20,209 nucleotides of DNA, from contig CAZPQC010000071.1 of the NCBI GenBank assembly GCA_964588525.1, positions 1 to 20,209 on the forward strand. Reading direction: 5' to 3'. The DNA is from JAFGQJ01 sp964588525. GTDB taxonomy: Bacteria; Spirochaetota; Spirochaetia; SZUA-6; DRHE01. Every line of letters starts with the position of its first letter. Position 1 is the stretch's first letter. A model generated the notes under the pieces. That model was given only the letters and a program-made list of their open reading frames with translations. It was not told the DNA's origin and searched no databases. The translations under genes and the position numbers were made by a program. Positions 1-7,400 of this stretch are shown here, piece by piece.

Positions 1-2
1 TT

Positions 3-644
3 AGGATGGAGGCCCTGACGAGAAACGTCGGTGCCTTTTCACGTTTTTTAGAGATAGCGGCGCGTCAAAACGGCCAGGTGACGAACATATCAAACGTTGC
101 GCGGGACGCCGCGATCGCTCGAACTACGGTGCAGAATTACTTTGACATCCTCATCGACACGCTGATTGGATATTGGGTACCGGCATGGAAGCTGAAGAGG
201 TCGACGAAGCAGATTTCTCATCCGAAATTTTATGTATTCGATACGGGGGTAGCACGGGCATTGTCGGGGCGTCTGCCCTATCCGCCCTCGCAGGAAGAAC
301 TGGGCCCTCTTCTGGAAAACCTTATATTCAATGAAATACGCGCGTATCTCTCGTATCAAAAATTGCACTATCAACCGTCTTTCTGGAGCAGCTATGACGG
401 GACGGAAGTCGATTTCTTCTGCGAAACGCGGGACGGGTTTGTGGGCGTTGAAATAAAAACGTCGGTTAATTGGCAGAAGAAATTCGGCCGAGGATTATTA
501 CGGCTGAAGCGGGAAATGGCCCCAGGCAAAGTGAAGAGCTACGGAGTTTATCGGGGAAATCGAGCCGCCCGGATTGAAGACATCGATATTTTTCCCGTCC
601 GCCTGTTCTTACAGATGCTCTGGGACGGTGAAATAGTTCGTTGA
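3..644 (+). CDS. DUF4143-type ATPase, C-terminal part (5' end outside window)
   Basis: This is the C-terminal half of the widespread AAA-type ATPase family that ends in a DUF4143 domain. The frame is open to the window edge, so the N-terminal P-loop ATPase part lies outside and the ATG at position 6 is probably not the true start. Seen in the sequence: a helix-turn-helix-like segment with the residues ARTTVQNYFDIL, the family hallmark FYVFDTGVARAL near residue 78, and a C-terminal nuclease-like core with EVDFF followed by GVEIK (residues about 131-150), a PD-(D/E)XK-like arrangement. Family members usually have about 380-430 residues; 213 codons are visible. Their cellular role is poorly known, and many are accessory genes. 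The stop codon overlaps a TTGACA that could serve the next gene. Confidence 0.85.
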   Translation, partial: RMEALTRNVGAFSRFLEIAARQNGQVTNISNVARDAAIARTTVQNYFDILIDTLIGYWVPAWKLKRSTKQISHPKFYVFDTGVARALSGRLPYPPSQEELGPLLENLIFNEIRAYLSYQKLHYQPSFWSSYDGTEVDFFCETRDGFVGVEIKTSVNWQKKFGRGLLRLKREMAPGKVKSYGVYRGNRAARIEDIDIFPVRLFLQMLWDGEIVR

Positions 645-653
645 CATAAAACA

Positions 654-668
654 GGTTAGCAACTAACC
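654..668. repeat. Short perfect inverted repeat after the DUF4143 gene
   Basis: GGTTAG and CTAACC are separated by CAA, giving a 6-bp stem. It lies 10 bases after the stop codon and has no T-tract on either side, so it is not a convincing intrinsic terminator. It could be a weak hairpin or an operator in the leader of the following lipoprotein gene. Confidence 0.35.
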
Positions 669-740
669 GGAAGGAAGGCAACTGCGGAACTGTCTTGGCC
701 CCTGGGCCCCACGGAACAAGCCGCGTGCGGGAGGAGAAAC

Positions 741-2015
741 ATGCTGATCAAACACTGGATTGGAGGAATGTTCGTAGGAGTGCTGCTCTGGGGGCTGCTC
801 GTCGCCTGCGTGAAAGAGCGGCAACCGGAAAGCCCGACGGCGCAGCGGGTCAAAGAGCCGGCAACACCGGAGGCGGAGAGCCGGGAGCCGGCGCCGCCCC
901 CTTACTCACCTGCAGCCCCTTCTGACGCTCCTTCGGCAGGCCAGGACGGGGCATCGATCCTCTCGGATCCAGCTCACGTTCCCCTGGCGGTGTACCGCTT
1001 CGATCCCCTGAACGGACGCCTGTTCGTCACCCGGACAATCCAGATCACCCCGCATGTCTCCAGGGGCGAAGCCGTGGGAGCCCTGCTGGATCGGGTGAAT
1101 GAAATCCTCTCGGGTCGCAGGATCCAGTGGTCCGGGATCGATCACTCGGAGCAGGGGGACATCCTCGTCCTGGACCTGGTCGATGCGGAAGAAGCGTCCG
1201 GAGGGCACGGCTGGTACGACTCCTTTCAAGGCTCGGCGGGCGGCGCCGCTACCCAGGGATTCCTGGCAGCCACCTTCCTGCAGCCGGCCTACCGCGGCGA
1301 CTGGTTCGACGGCGTACGCTTTCTCCTGAACGGGGAGCCGATGAGTGAGATGGATCACGTAAACCTGTCCGGAGTGTTTCTGCGCAGCAAACCGATGACT
1401 GAGCACATGATCGTGTCGATGAGCGAGCCGGGGGAGATGACCGTGGAGGAGATCTCGGAGTACCTGCGGAACATGCTGGAGCTCGCAGATGATGCGCGGC
1501 TCAGCCTGGCCCGGGTGCGGTCAGGGGACGGCACATCGTCGGCGGTGTTTTTCGTTTCCAGCTCCATCGAGATGGCCCGTCGCGGCGTGCTCCGAGTGGT
1601 CGACGGGGTGCCCCGGATTCTCTCCTTCGAACAGGACCCCTGCTACTGCTTCACGGTCGCGGCGGAGCCCAGGGAGCTGGTCCGCGGCCGGGGACAGTTC
1701 GTCGTCACGCGCTTCAGCCCGCTGGGCGGATCCTGCGTGGGTTCGGACGTGGTCAGGATCCTGGCGTTGGAGGCCGACGGTTCCCTGGTGGAGGTGTGGC
1801 GGGGCACGACCTTCGAAGCCAAGGGTCCGCGTTCCCGCATCGCCTCGGTGGAGTTCGTCGATCCGGACGGGGACGGAGATCTGGAGATCCTGCGGCGCGG
1901 AGAGCTGATCGACTGCGGGGATGATTGTCTGTGCCGCGAAGGCCCGGTGCTGGAACGCTTCGAAACCCTCTTCGACTGGAGCCCGGAAAAGGGCAGTTTC
2001 GTGGCTGTCCCCTGA
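741..2015 (+). CDS. Predicted lipoprotein with a GerMN-like region
   Basis: A predicted membrane-anchored, exported lipoprotein of 424 residues. The start is set by a strong ribosome binding site (GGGAGGAG) just upstream. Residues 1-23 form a lipoprotein signal: a Lys-containing start, a hydrophobic stretch and the lipobox LVAC, with Cys23 as the lipidation site. A Pro/Glu/Ala-rich linker follows to about residue 65. Residues about 80-215 resemble a GerMN fold by eye: a strand ending LVLDL, a helix with ATQGFLAATFLQP, then VRFLLNGEP. The C-terminal third contains DPDGDGDLE, an aspartate-rich loop like those of calcium-binding repeats, and a cysteine-rich stretch (CGDDCLC). It stands alone between genes of unrelated function. 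The lipoprotein call is firm; the GerMN assignment is tentative and no function is assigned. Confidence 0.75.
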   Translation: MLIKHWIGGMFVGVLLWGLLVACVKERQPESPTAQRVKEPATPEAESREPAPPPYSPAAPSDAPSAGQDGASILSDPAHVPLAVYRFDPLNGRLFVTRTIQITPHVSRGEAVGALLDRVNEILSGRRIQWSGIDHSEQGDILVLDLVDAEEASGGHGWYDSFQGSAGGAATQGFLAATFLQPAYRGDWFDGVRFLLNGEPMSEMDHVNLSGVFLRSKPMTEHMIVSMSEPGEMTVEEISEYLRNMLELADDARLSLARVRSGDGTSSAVFFVSSSIEMARRGVLRVVDGVPRILSFEQDPCYCFTVAAEPRELVRGRGQFVVTRFSPLGGSCVGSDVVRILALEADGSLVEVWRGTTFEAKGPRSRIASVEFVDPDGDGDLEILRRGELIDCGDDCLCREGPVLERFETLFDWSPEKGSFVAVP

Positions 2016-2118
2016 TTCGCGGCATTCGGCGGCCAGCTCCCCGAAACCCCGCCATGCCGGCCTCCTGTACACATCCGCCCTCATCGATTAAGGTAGTAAC
2101 CGCATCAGGGGGAAAACC

Positions 2119-3408
2119 ATGCTGGAAAACTTGAAAACCAAGGCCAATTCACTGCTGGAGCGCTTCAAGGGGGACCGCTACGTCCACGGAAGCGGCTGCC
2201 TGGAAGAGGCGGGGGAGCTGGCTTCCGGGCTCGGCTCGAACACCGTGATCATCGCCAACCACCCGGACAAGAAGTGGAAAGCCGAGGTGCTGGACACGGT
2301 GCGCTCTACCCTGGAGGGCTCGGGGGTCGGCCTGGCATGGGAGAAGATCATCCGGGGCGCCCGGGCCAATGCTCCCCGGGAAGACGTCTACCGCATGGAG
2401 GCGGAGATCCTGCAGGCGGACCCGGGGTTCATCACCGTGGTCGGCTCCGGGAGCACGATCGACGCGGCCAAGGCGGCCAACGCCCTGAGCTGCCTGGGCA
2501 GGGTCACCAACGACCTGGAGGACTACTTCGGCGTGTCCCAGGTCACCGGCATCGCCGAGAAATCCGGGCTGAAGCTCCGGCCCCTGCTGGCGGTGATGAC
2601 GGCGGCCAGCTCCGCGGCTCACCTGACCAAGTACTCCAACATCACCGACCCGGCGGCGGGGCAGAAGAAGCTGATCGTGGACGAGATCGTGGTCCCGGAC
2701 CGGGCGCTGTTCGACTACGGGGTGACCGCCTCCAGCCCCAGGGACCTGACCCTGGACGGGGGCATGGACGGGATCGCCCACAGCCTGGAGGTGTACTACG
2801 GGGCCGGGGAGAACCTGGAACTGATCGAGGAAATCGCCCTCTGCGGCATCGAGCTGTCTGTGGCCGGGCTGAAGCTGTTTGCAGAAGACTCCGGCAGCGC
2901 CGAGGCCCGGGAGCTGCTGGGACTGGCCACGGACCTGGGGGGCTACGCCATCATGGTGGGCGGCACCAACGGCGGCCACCTGACCAGCTTCTCCCTGGTC
3001 GACGTGTTGAGCCACGGCAGGGCCTGCGCCCTGCTCAACCCCTACTACACGGTATTCTTTGCCCCGGCCATAGAGGACCGGCTGCGGAAGGTCGCCGGGA
3101 TCTACCAGAGGCAGGGGTTCTTCGAGGGTGAGCCCTCGGGCTTGAGCAGCCGGGAGCTGGGCATGTCCGTGGCCCAGGGGATGATCGCCTTCTCCAAATC
3201 GGTGGGATTCCCCACGAAGCTGACCGACGTGGACGGTTTCTCCCCCGCACACATCGAGCGGGCCCTGAACGCCGCCAAGAACCCCCAGCTGGAGATGAAG
3301 CTCAAGGCCATGCCAGTTCCGTTGAACAGCTCCCTGATCGACGAGTACATGGGAGCGATCCTGAAGGCGGCGACCGAAGGGGACCTGAGCCTGATCAAAA
3401 ACCTGTGA
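2119..3408 (+). CDS. Iron-containing (group III) alcohol dehydrogenase
   Basis: A 429-residue cytoplasmic NAD(P)-dependent dehydrogenase of the iron-activated family, which interconverts an alcohol and an aldehyde or ketone. Seen: the nucleotide-binding motif GSGSTIDAAKAAN (about residues 110-122), the metal-site helix GGMDGIAHSLE with an Asp and a His four residues apart, and a later segment with GGHLTSFSLVD and SHGRACALLNPYY carrying two more His ligands. Length fits the family (about 380-430). The start has a GGGGGAA ribosome binding site. It appears monocistronic, with about 100 bases on either side before the next genes, so the substrate cannot be inferred from neighbours. Family assignment is strong; substrate unknown. 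Confidence 0.9.
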   Translation: MLENLKTKANSLLERFKGDRYVHGSGCLEEAGELASGLGSNTVIIANHPDKKWKAEVLDTVRSTLEGSGVGLAWEKIIRGARANAPREDVYRMEAEILQADPGFITVVGSGSTIDAAKAANALSCLGRVTNDLEDYFGVSQVTGIAEKSGLKLRPLLAVMTAASSAAHLTKYSNITDPAAGQKKLIVDEIVVPDRALFDYGVTASSPRDLTLDGGMDGIAHSLEVYYGAGENLELIEEIALCGIELSVAGLKLFAEDSGSAEARELLGLATDLGGYAIMVGGTNGGHLTSFSLVDVLSHGRACALLNPYYTVFFAPAIEDRLRKVAGIYQRQGFFEGEPSGLSSRELGMSVAQGMIAFSKSVGFPTKLTDVDGFSPAHIERALNAAKNPQLEMKLKAMPVPLNSSLIDEYMGAILKAATEGDLSLIKNL

Positions 3409-3506
3409 GCCACTGAAGCCGGACCGAGCCGGTCACATAGCGGGCTATGAAGTCAACTTCATCCGCCGCCGACCCGACAATCTGATATATACGACAAGGA
3501 GAGGCG

Positions 3507-4005
3507 ATGCTCATCGACGAACGGCAGATGACCCGGTTCCCGGCCCGAAGAACCTTCAAGAAGATCTGGATCATGATAGCCGGTTTCGGGGTCTTCATTG
3601 CCATCGGGCTGGCTCTGTACTTCGGCACCGGCGAAAGGACGGCCCTGCTTACCGTTGCCTTCGGCGGGGTGTTCACCCTGGCCCTCATCATCGTCTTCGT
3701 CGCCCCCCATCCTTTCGCAGCGCATCCGGAGGAAGCAGCTGGATACAGCGAATCATCGGGAGCCGGTCACAGGGAGAATCCGTCGGAGAAAACACCGAGG
3801 CGGCCATGGAAACCGGCTGGGTGGATGGCGACACCTTCCGCACTCGGATCACTGCTCGATCGGAGATCTCGGCGACCGCGGACGATGAAGAAAAATCGAG
3901 GGTCAGGAAATCACGGAGATCACGATCATCTTCGATCTCTCCACCCCCGGTCTTCGGGAAACGGTTGATTCTCTGCTGGAAGGAACCCTGAAAACGACGG
4001 AATAA
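3507..4005 (+). pseudogene. Broken membrane-protein gene with two frame changes
   Basis: The locus begins well: an AAGGAGAGG ribosome binding site, an ATG at 3507, then about 65 residues with two predicted membrane segments (around IWIMIAGFGVFIAIGLALYF and LLTVAFGGVFTLALIIVFV). Past the C6 run at 3703-3708 the frame turns to arginine-rich nonsense. Protein-like sequence resumes in another frame with METGWVDGDTF and SEISATADDEE. It then shifts again at the A5 run (3891-3895) into EITEITIIFDLSTPGLRET and ends at TAA 4003-4005. Two homopolymer indels explain all three pieces, giving an ancestral product of about 165 residues. I do not recognise the family; the WVDxDTF motif recalls some spirochaete envelope proteins. 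Sequencing error is an alternative to true decay. Confidence 0.55.
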
Positions 4006-4008
4006 AAA

Positions 4009-4149
4009 GGGAAAACGGTTCTCCTCCCCATCCTCCGAATCCACAAGCTTTTTCTGTTCGGCGCCGGGGTTGTTTCCATCTTCTGATTTTTCTTCGGCTT
4101 CAGCGGCGACACGCTGATCTACAACGAACGGGAAAGGCCCAAGATTTAA
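4009..4149 (+). pseudogene. Decayed small membrane-protein remnant
   Basis: Directly after the previous stop and in the same frame, a protein-like stretch reads KTVLLPILRIHKLFLFGAGV, then meets a TGA at 4084-4086, continues FFFGFSGDTLIYNERERP and ends at TAA 4147-4149. It has the look of one membrane segment plus a polar tail, interrupted by a nonsense codon, with no recognisable start codon. It may be a separate small gene or a further piece of the preceding broken locus. Function unknown. Confidence 0.3.
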
Positions 4150-4151
4150 CG

Positions 4152-4211
4152 AGCATAGCCTCGGTCATGCTTCCGTGGCCGGGGAACAACCGAAAAACAC
4201 ATCATCATGAT
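4152..4211. promoter_or_regulatory. Possible activator-binding palindromes upstream of the sigma-54 promoter
   Basis: Two short inverted repeats lie 30-90 bases upstream of the sigma-54 element: AGCAT (4152-4156) paired with ATGCT (4167-4171), and ATCAT-C-ATGAT at 4201-4211. Sigma-54 promoters need an upstream enhancer-bound activator, so these are reasonable candidates, but the repeats are short and could be chance. Confidence 0.25.
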
Positions 4212-4236
4212 CCCATTTCCTGTGTGCCGATCAATG

Positions 4237-4253
4237 CTGGCACGCGGCTTGAT
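4237..4253 (+). promoter_or_regulatory. Sigma-54 (RpoN) type -24/-12 promoter
   Basis: The sequence CTGGCACG, four bases, then TTGAT closely follows the sigma-54 consensus YTGGCACG-N4-TTGCW. The GG of the -24 element (4239-4240) and the G of the -12 element (4251) are 12 bases apart, which is the required spacing; only the C of the -12 GC is replaced by A. Transcription would start near 4264, about 28 bases before the ATG at 4292 and its AGAGGA ribosome binding site. This class of promoter requires an AAA+ activator. The first downstream product resembles the sensor domain of such an activator (RtcR type). Confidence 0.6.
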
Positions 4254-4291
4254 AGTACATCTGTAGTCCAAAAAAGGAGACCGCAGAGGAA

Positions 4292-4669
4292 ATGAGCATG
4301 ACCCGGGAATCGATTGATCCTGCCCAGCCGGGGCTCTATACTGGGTTTATGGCCGAAACGAGCATTCTTCTGTCATTCGTGGGAAATCGGGATCCCTATT
4401 CGGAAACCGACGGTGAGGAGTACGGCCCGCTGCTGTCGCTTCTGCAGGCGCGCCGCTTCGATCAGGTCTACCTGTTCTGCACCGGCTCCCGATACCTGGA
4501 ATGAGCCCGCATGGTTGCCGAGGCGGCCGCCGGAGTTCAGGAGAACTGCCGCTTCCAGTTCAGCACCATGGAGCTGGATTCGCCCATCGACTACTTGGAG
4601 ATCCTCTCCAAGCTCAAAGCGCGGATCGACCAGGTGCTGCAGGAGCTGGGAGAAAAAGCAAGAAACTAA
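4292..4669 (+). pseudogene. RtcR-type CARF-like sensor domain, truncated and with an in-frame TGA
   Basis: Reading through one TGA (4502-4504) gives a 125-codon protein in a single frame. It starts at ATG 4292, with an alternative at 4349 where family similarity begins. Seen: SILLSFVGNRDPY near the start, GPLLSLLQARRFDQVYLFCT, then after the TGA a helix ARMVAEAAAG and the motif ELDSPIDYLEILSKL. These are the N-terminal hallmarks of the CARF-like sensor domain of sigma-54-dependent RtcR-like regulators. The second half of that domain (usually with SxTPGTPQM) and the AAA+ and DNA-binding domains are absent; the frame stops at TAA 4667-4669. The TGA sits where relatives tend to have Arg or another polar residue, so a CGA-to-TGA change is likely. 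The downstream hydrolase starts 15 bases later, suggesting an operon. Either a decaying gene or a short stand-alone domain. Confidence 0.6.
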
Positions 4670-4684
4670 ACAGAGGAGGACAAA

Positions 4685-5572
4685 TTGGCCCCGGCTGAGA
4701 ATATCCGAATAACGACGATCGTGGAAAACTCTACATCGGTTGGAGGCGTGCTGGCCGAATGGGGGATCAGCGTGTTCATCGAAGTAGGTGAGAACTGCTT
4801 CCTGCTCGACACCGGAACAAGCGGCATTATGGTCCCCAACGCCGACAGACTCGGCATCGACCTTAAAAAGACCGAAGTGCTTGTATTGAGTCACGGGCAC
4901 TATGATCACACCGGGGGACTCGAGGCCGTGATGCAGCGGATCCACAGACCGGAGGTCCGGGTCGTTGCCCACCCGGAGGTGTTCGGCAGAAAGTACTCGC
5001 ACAACAAAAAGAAGAACACCTACAGATACGCCGGCATCCCCTTCTGCAGGGACAGACTGGAAAGCCTGGGGGCACGGTTCGAGCTCGGCAACGCTCCGGT
5101 CTGGCTCACCGAGGACATTGCGGCAAGCGGAGAGGAACCGATGACAACGGACTTCGAAGCGGTTGCCGACAATCTGTGTCTGAAACAGGACGGGCGGTTC
5201 GTCCAGGACCCGATGGCGGATGACCAGTCTTTGTATATCCGAACAGACCTCGGGTTGATCATTATCCTGGGATGCGCCCACCGGGGGATGATCAATATCA
5301 TCCGCCATGCCAGACAGCTGATGGATATCGACCGGGTCTACATGGTCATCGGGGGCACGCACTTGGGACCCGCTTCGCAGGAGCAGGTGGACAAGACCGT
5401 ACAGGCGCTGCGGGAGATGGACGTTGCCTGGCTGGGGGTATCCCACTGTACCGGGCTTCCCGTGGCAGCCAGGCTCGCCCATGAGTTCGAAGGCAGGTTT
5501 TTCTTCAACTCGGCCGGAACGGTCATTCGCTTCCCGTACACGGATCCAACTTCGAGCAGACGCGGCAGCTGA
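4685..5572 (+). CDS. Metallo-beta-lactamase-fold hydrolase (COG1237-like)
   Basis: A 295-residue cytoplasmic metal-dependent hydrolase. The start is a TTG with a very strong ribosome binding site (AGAGGAGGA, 4672-4680). Seen: the metal-binding motif SHGHYDHTGG (about residues 69-78), a later ligand segment GCAHRGMINI (about 197-206), and GGTHLG. The order and spacing fit the subfamily that includes proteins related to the methanopterin-pathway enzyme making ribofuranosylaminobenzene 5'-phosphate. Many members have unknown substrates. It probably shares the sigma-54 promoter with the CARF-like remnant, so it could be a nitrogen-, stress- or RNA-damage-responsive hydrolase, which is inference only. 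The last dozen residues after FNSAGTVIRF look like a non-homologous tail running into an opposite-strand gene remnant. Confidence 0.8.
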   Translation: MAPAENIRITTIVENSTSVGGVLAEWGISVFIEVGENCFLLDTGTSGIMVPNADRLGIDLKKTEVLVLSHGHYDHTGGLEAVMQRIHRPEVRVVAHPEVFGRKYSHNKKKNTYRYAGIPFCRDRLESLGARFELGNAPVWLTEDIAASGEEPMTTDFEAVADNLCLKQDGRFVQDPMADDQSLYIRTDLGLIIILGCAHRGMINIIRHARQLMDIDRVYMVIGGTHLGPASQEQVDKTVQALREMDVAWLGVSHCTGLPVAARLAHEFEGRFFFNSAGTVIRFPYTDPTSSRRGS

Positions 5573-5760
5573 AGCGGAGGAATCGGTCCGAGTCGAACAG
5601 AGTATAATTTCTCCGCTCCATCGGAGTAGAAAAACAGGTAGTCAATGCGTACCTTCGGGCCGTCGGTCGGATCGGTGATATCCCGGAACCAGGAGGTCGG
5701 ACCGTCAGCCGGCGGATCGACCTGCAGGGCCGCATCCACCAGCCCCTCCTCCAGTAGCGT
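5573..5760 (-). pseudogene. C-terminal remnant of an endonuclease/exonuclease/phosphatase-family gene
   Basis: On the - strand, in the frame directly after the TGA of the small coiled-coil gene, a protein-like stretch reads GLVDAALQVDPPADGPTSW followed by KVRIDYLFF. The pattern GLVDA, TSW and RIDY is typical of the C-terminal end of the Mg-dependent endonuclease/exonuclease/phosphatase superfamily. No start codon and no upstream catalytic part are present, and the usual final SDH motif is not seen. It appears to be a leftover of a deleted gene; its 3' limit is uncertain because the frame stays open into the antisense of the hydrolase gene. Confidence 0.35.
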
Positions 5761-5934
5761 TCAGGTTCCTTCCAGCTGTTTTTCGAGCGCCTCGATCTCC
5801 TCCTCCAGCTCTTCGATCTCGATCAGCTGGTGAGGCCGAATGCTGTGAATGGGGATCGAGGACTTCCGCTCCTCCAGCTCAGCCCGCAGTTTCAGCAGTC
5901 TCTCTTCCATGACCTTCCGGCTTTCAGCGCTCAT
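5761..5934 (-). CDS. Small coiled-coil protein, conserved hypothetical
   Basis: A 57-residue protein. The start at 5934 is chosen because AAAGGAGA lies just upstream; the longer frame reaching 6126 has no support. Seen: an N-terminal helix rich in Arg/Glu/Leu (MEERLLKLRAELEERKSS), a central IPIHSIRPHQLIEIE segment, and a strongly acidic coiled-coil tail (IEELEEEIEALEKQLEG). The IPxHSxRPHQLxEIE stretch looks conserved, as in small bacterial proteins of unknown function. It is cytoplasmic and likely oligomeric. It is transcribed divergently from the methyltransferase, with a 236-base intergenic region holding GC-rich direct repeats of GGGCGCC around 6000-6026. Confidence 0.65.
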   Translation of the reverse strand: MSAESRKVMEERLLKLRAELEERKSSIPIHSIRPHQLIEIEELEEEIEALEKQLEGT

Positions 5935-6170
5935 TTCCGTCTCCTTTGCCTGCCTCCATAATACCGCCTGGGACCGAAACGGGCCAACCCAGGGCCGCAG
6001 GGCGCCTGTGGGGAGGGCGCCCGCAGGGGGTGCCAAGGGAACACCGGGGCACCCACGCACACCCGAGAGCATGCGCTGCAGAGAGACTGCATTGAGGGAA
6101 ATTCCGATCCCGGTTAGGATTCGCATTGGGGCGGTGACCTCTTGGTCAGCGGAGGATTCGGAGGAGACGG

Positions 6171-6791
6171 ATGAAAAGGTACGGCAGAGGATTCTCCCTC
6201 GACTGGCTTTCGAAGTACTACGACCTGGTGACCCGGGCCGAACGAAGCCGGTACCGGCGGAAACAGATCGAGCTGAGCGGCATCAGGCCCGGAGAGAAGG
6301 TGCTGGATGTCGGATGCGGAACCGGGTCCCTGGCCGTCCTGGCCCGCATAGCCGTGGGAGACGGCGGGAAAACGGCGGGGATAGACATCGCGGCCAACAT
6401 GATCTCTACGGCCCGGCGCAAAGCGGATCGAGCGGGCCTGGATATCGACTTCCGGGTCGCCTCGATCGACAACCTGCCCTACCCCGACGGCTGCTTCGAC
6501 GTGGTATCCAGCACGATGATGTTTCACCATCTACCGGTGGAGATCAAAGCCAGGGGTTTGAGGGAGATCCACCGGGTGCTGAAGGCGGATGGACGGTTCT
6601 TTCTGTGTGATTTCCTGGCCCCCCACCCGTTGGCCGCACCCCTCATGTTTCTGCTGTTCGTCTGGATGCCTTCGACCCGCTACCAGCTGTTCGGAAAGCT
6701 TCCCAACCTGATCCGGGAGTGCGGCTTCACCCACCTGGAGCTGATCAGGCGCGGGGCTTTCCTCACCTGCTATCGTGCCGGAAAAGTATAG
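6171..6791 (+). CDS. Class I SAM-dependent methyltransferase (UbiE/MenG-like)
   Basis: A 206-residue methyltransferase with a strong GGAGGAG ribosome binding site. Seen: motif I VLDVGCGTGSLAVLA (about residues 44-58), the acidic end of strand 2 in AGIDIAANM, motif II/III IDNLPYPDGCFDVVSSTMMFHHLP (as separate elements, about 98-121) and LREIHRVLKADGRFFLCDF. The motif spacing is that of the UbiE/Methyltransf_11 group. Near the C-terminus a hydrophobic segment (PLAAPLMFLLFVWMP) could allow membrane association or a hydrophobic substrate pocket. The gene converges with the nucleotidyltransferase gene 18 bases away. Substrate unknown: a quinone or lipid is possible by family, but no biosynthetic neighbours support it. 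Confidence 0.88.
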   Translation: MKRYGRGFSLDWLSKYYDLVTRAERSRYRRKQIELSGIRPGEKVLDVGCGTGSLAVLARIAVGDGGKTAGIDIAANMISTARRKADRAGLDIDFRVASIDNLPYPDGCFDVVSSTMMFHHLPVEIKARGLREIHRVLKADGRFFLCDFLAPHPLAAPLMFLLFVWMPSTRYQLFGKLPNLIRECGFTHLELIRRGAFLTCYRAGKV

Positions 6792-6809
6792 CGGAGGCAG
6801 TCACCCCGC

Positions 6810-7400
6810 TTACAACGAAACACCGCCTTCCAGGAATGCCCTCTGCAGTAGCTCGAAAACCTCCAGTTCTTTGGACCAGCGCTTCAGATACTCTTTGTCG
6901 AGTGAATCGGCCTGCACCTTGATGACGCCCAGCACATCGAGCCATTGACGCTCCGACACTCCGCCACCGGACTGATACCACGACAACTTGTGCAGGATAA
7001 TATCTTCCGTTGAGCAAAAAAAGAACTCTTGAGAGGCCTGCGCTTCCGACAGGGTATCCGCCCTGCGGCGGTCCATGGCATTGCGTGCATACAATTCATC
7101 TGCCGGAATGAATACATCGATCTTAATCGATGTTTCGAGATGAATTACGTTGAATGACGACCTATGAGAGATGGCCTGGGCAATCATCACCTCGTCGATG
7201 TAGTACTGCCCCTGTAACCGGGTCTTCAAAATATCGATATGCTGCATTTCAATTCCGGCTACCAGGTCGACGTCGATCGTGGCTCGGGCTATTCCGAACA
7301 CGGAGCTGGCGAGGGAACCGCTTACATAATAAGGTATACATGACTGCTCGAAGACATGCACAAGCGGCGAAAGGGCCCGGATCAGATCAGGATCGGTCAT
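6810..7400 (-). CDS. Nucleotidyltransferase-fold protein (AbiEii/MenT-like), possible toxin
   Basis: A 196-residue protein of the minimal nucleotidyltransferase fold. Seen: the signature helix GSLASSVFGIARATIDVDL (about residues 27-45), with Gly-Ser and the Asp-x-Asp pair that binds metal and nucleotide; the third acidic residue in IKIDVFIP; and the later helix EDIILHKLSWY, found in the AbiEii/AbiGii-toxin-like group. It overlaps the 3' end of the preceding small gene by 14 bases, indicating coupled translation. Small upstream proteins of this kind often accompany such enzymes, giving a toxin-antitoxin-like pair. Target (tRNA, protein or other) unknown. All three acidic residues are present, so it is probably active. 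Confidence 0.75.
   Translation of the reverse strand: MTDPDLIRALSPLVHVFEQSCIPYYVSGSLASSVFGIARATIDVDLVAGIEMQHIDILKTRLQGQYYIDEVMIAQAISHRSSFNVIHLETSIKIDVFIPADELYARNAMDRRRADTLSEAQASQEFFFCSTEDIILHKLSWYQSGGGVSERQWLDVLGVIKVQADSLDKEYLKRWSKELEVFELLQRAFLEGGVSL

Noticed and set aside
2149..3252. Long - strand open frame opposite the alcohol dehydrogenase
   Set aside because: It is a GC-skewed shadow of a well-supported gene, rich in Gly, Val, Gln and His, with no recognisable domain.
3409..3506. Intrinsic terminator after the alcohol dehydrogenase (CATAG-CGGG-CTATG and GAAGT-CA-ACTTC)
   Set aside because: The stems are only 5 bp and are not followed by a T-tract.
4292..4669. TGA as a selenocysteine codon
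   Set aside because: The flanking motif belongs to a CARF-like sensor domain with no known selenoprotein, relatives seem to have a polar residue rather than Cys there, and I saw no convincing SECIS-type hairpin directly after the TGA.
4237..4669. Part of a type III CRISPR system because of the CARF-like domain
   Set aside because: There is no repeat-spacer array and no cas gene in the window; the closest pattern is the RtcR-type sigma-54 regulator sensor.
5935..6126. 64-codon N-terminal extension of the small coiled-coil protein
   Set aside because: A good ribosome binding site lies directly before ATG 5934, and the extension is Gly/Pro/Ala-rich without similarity.
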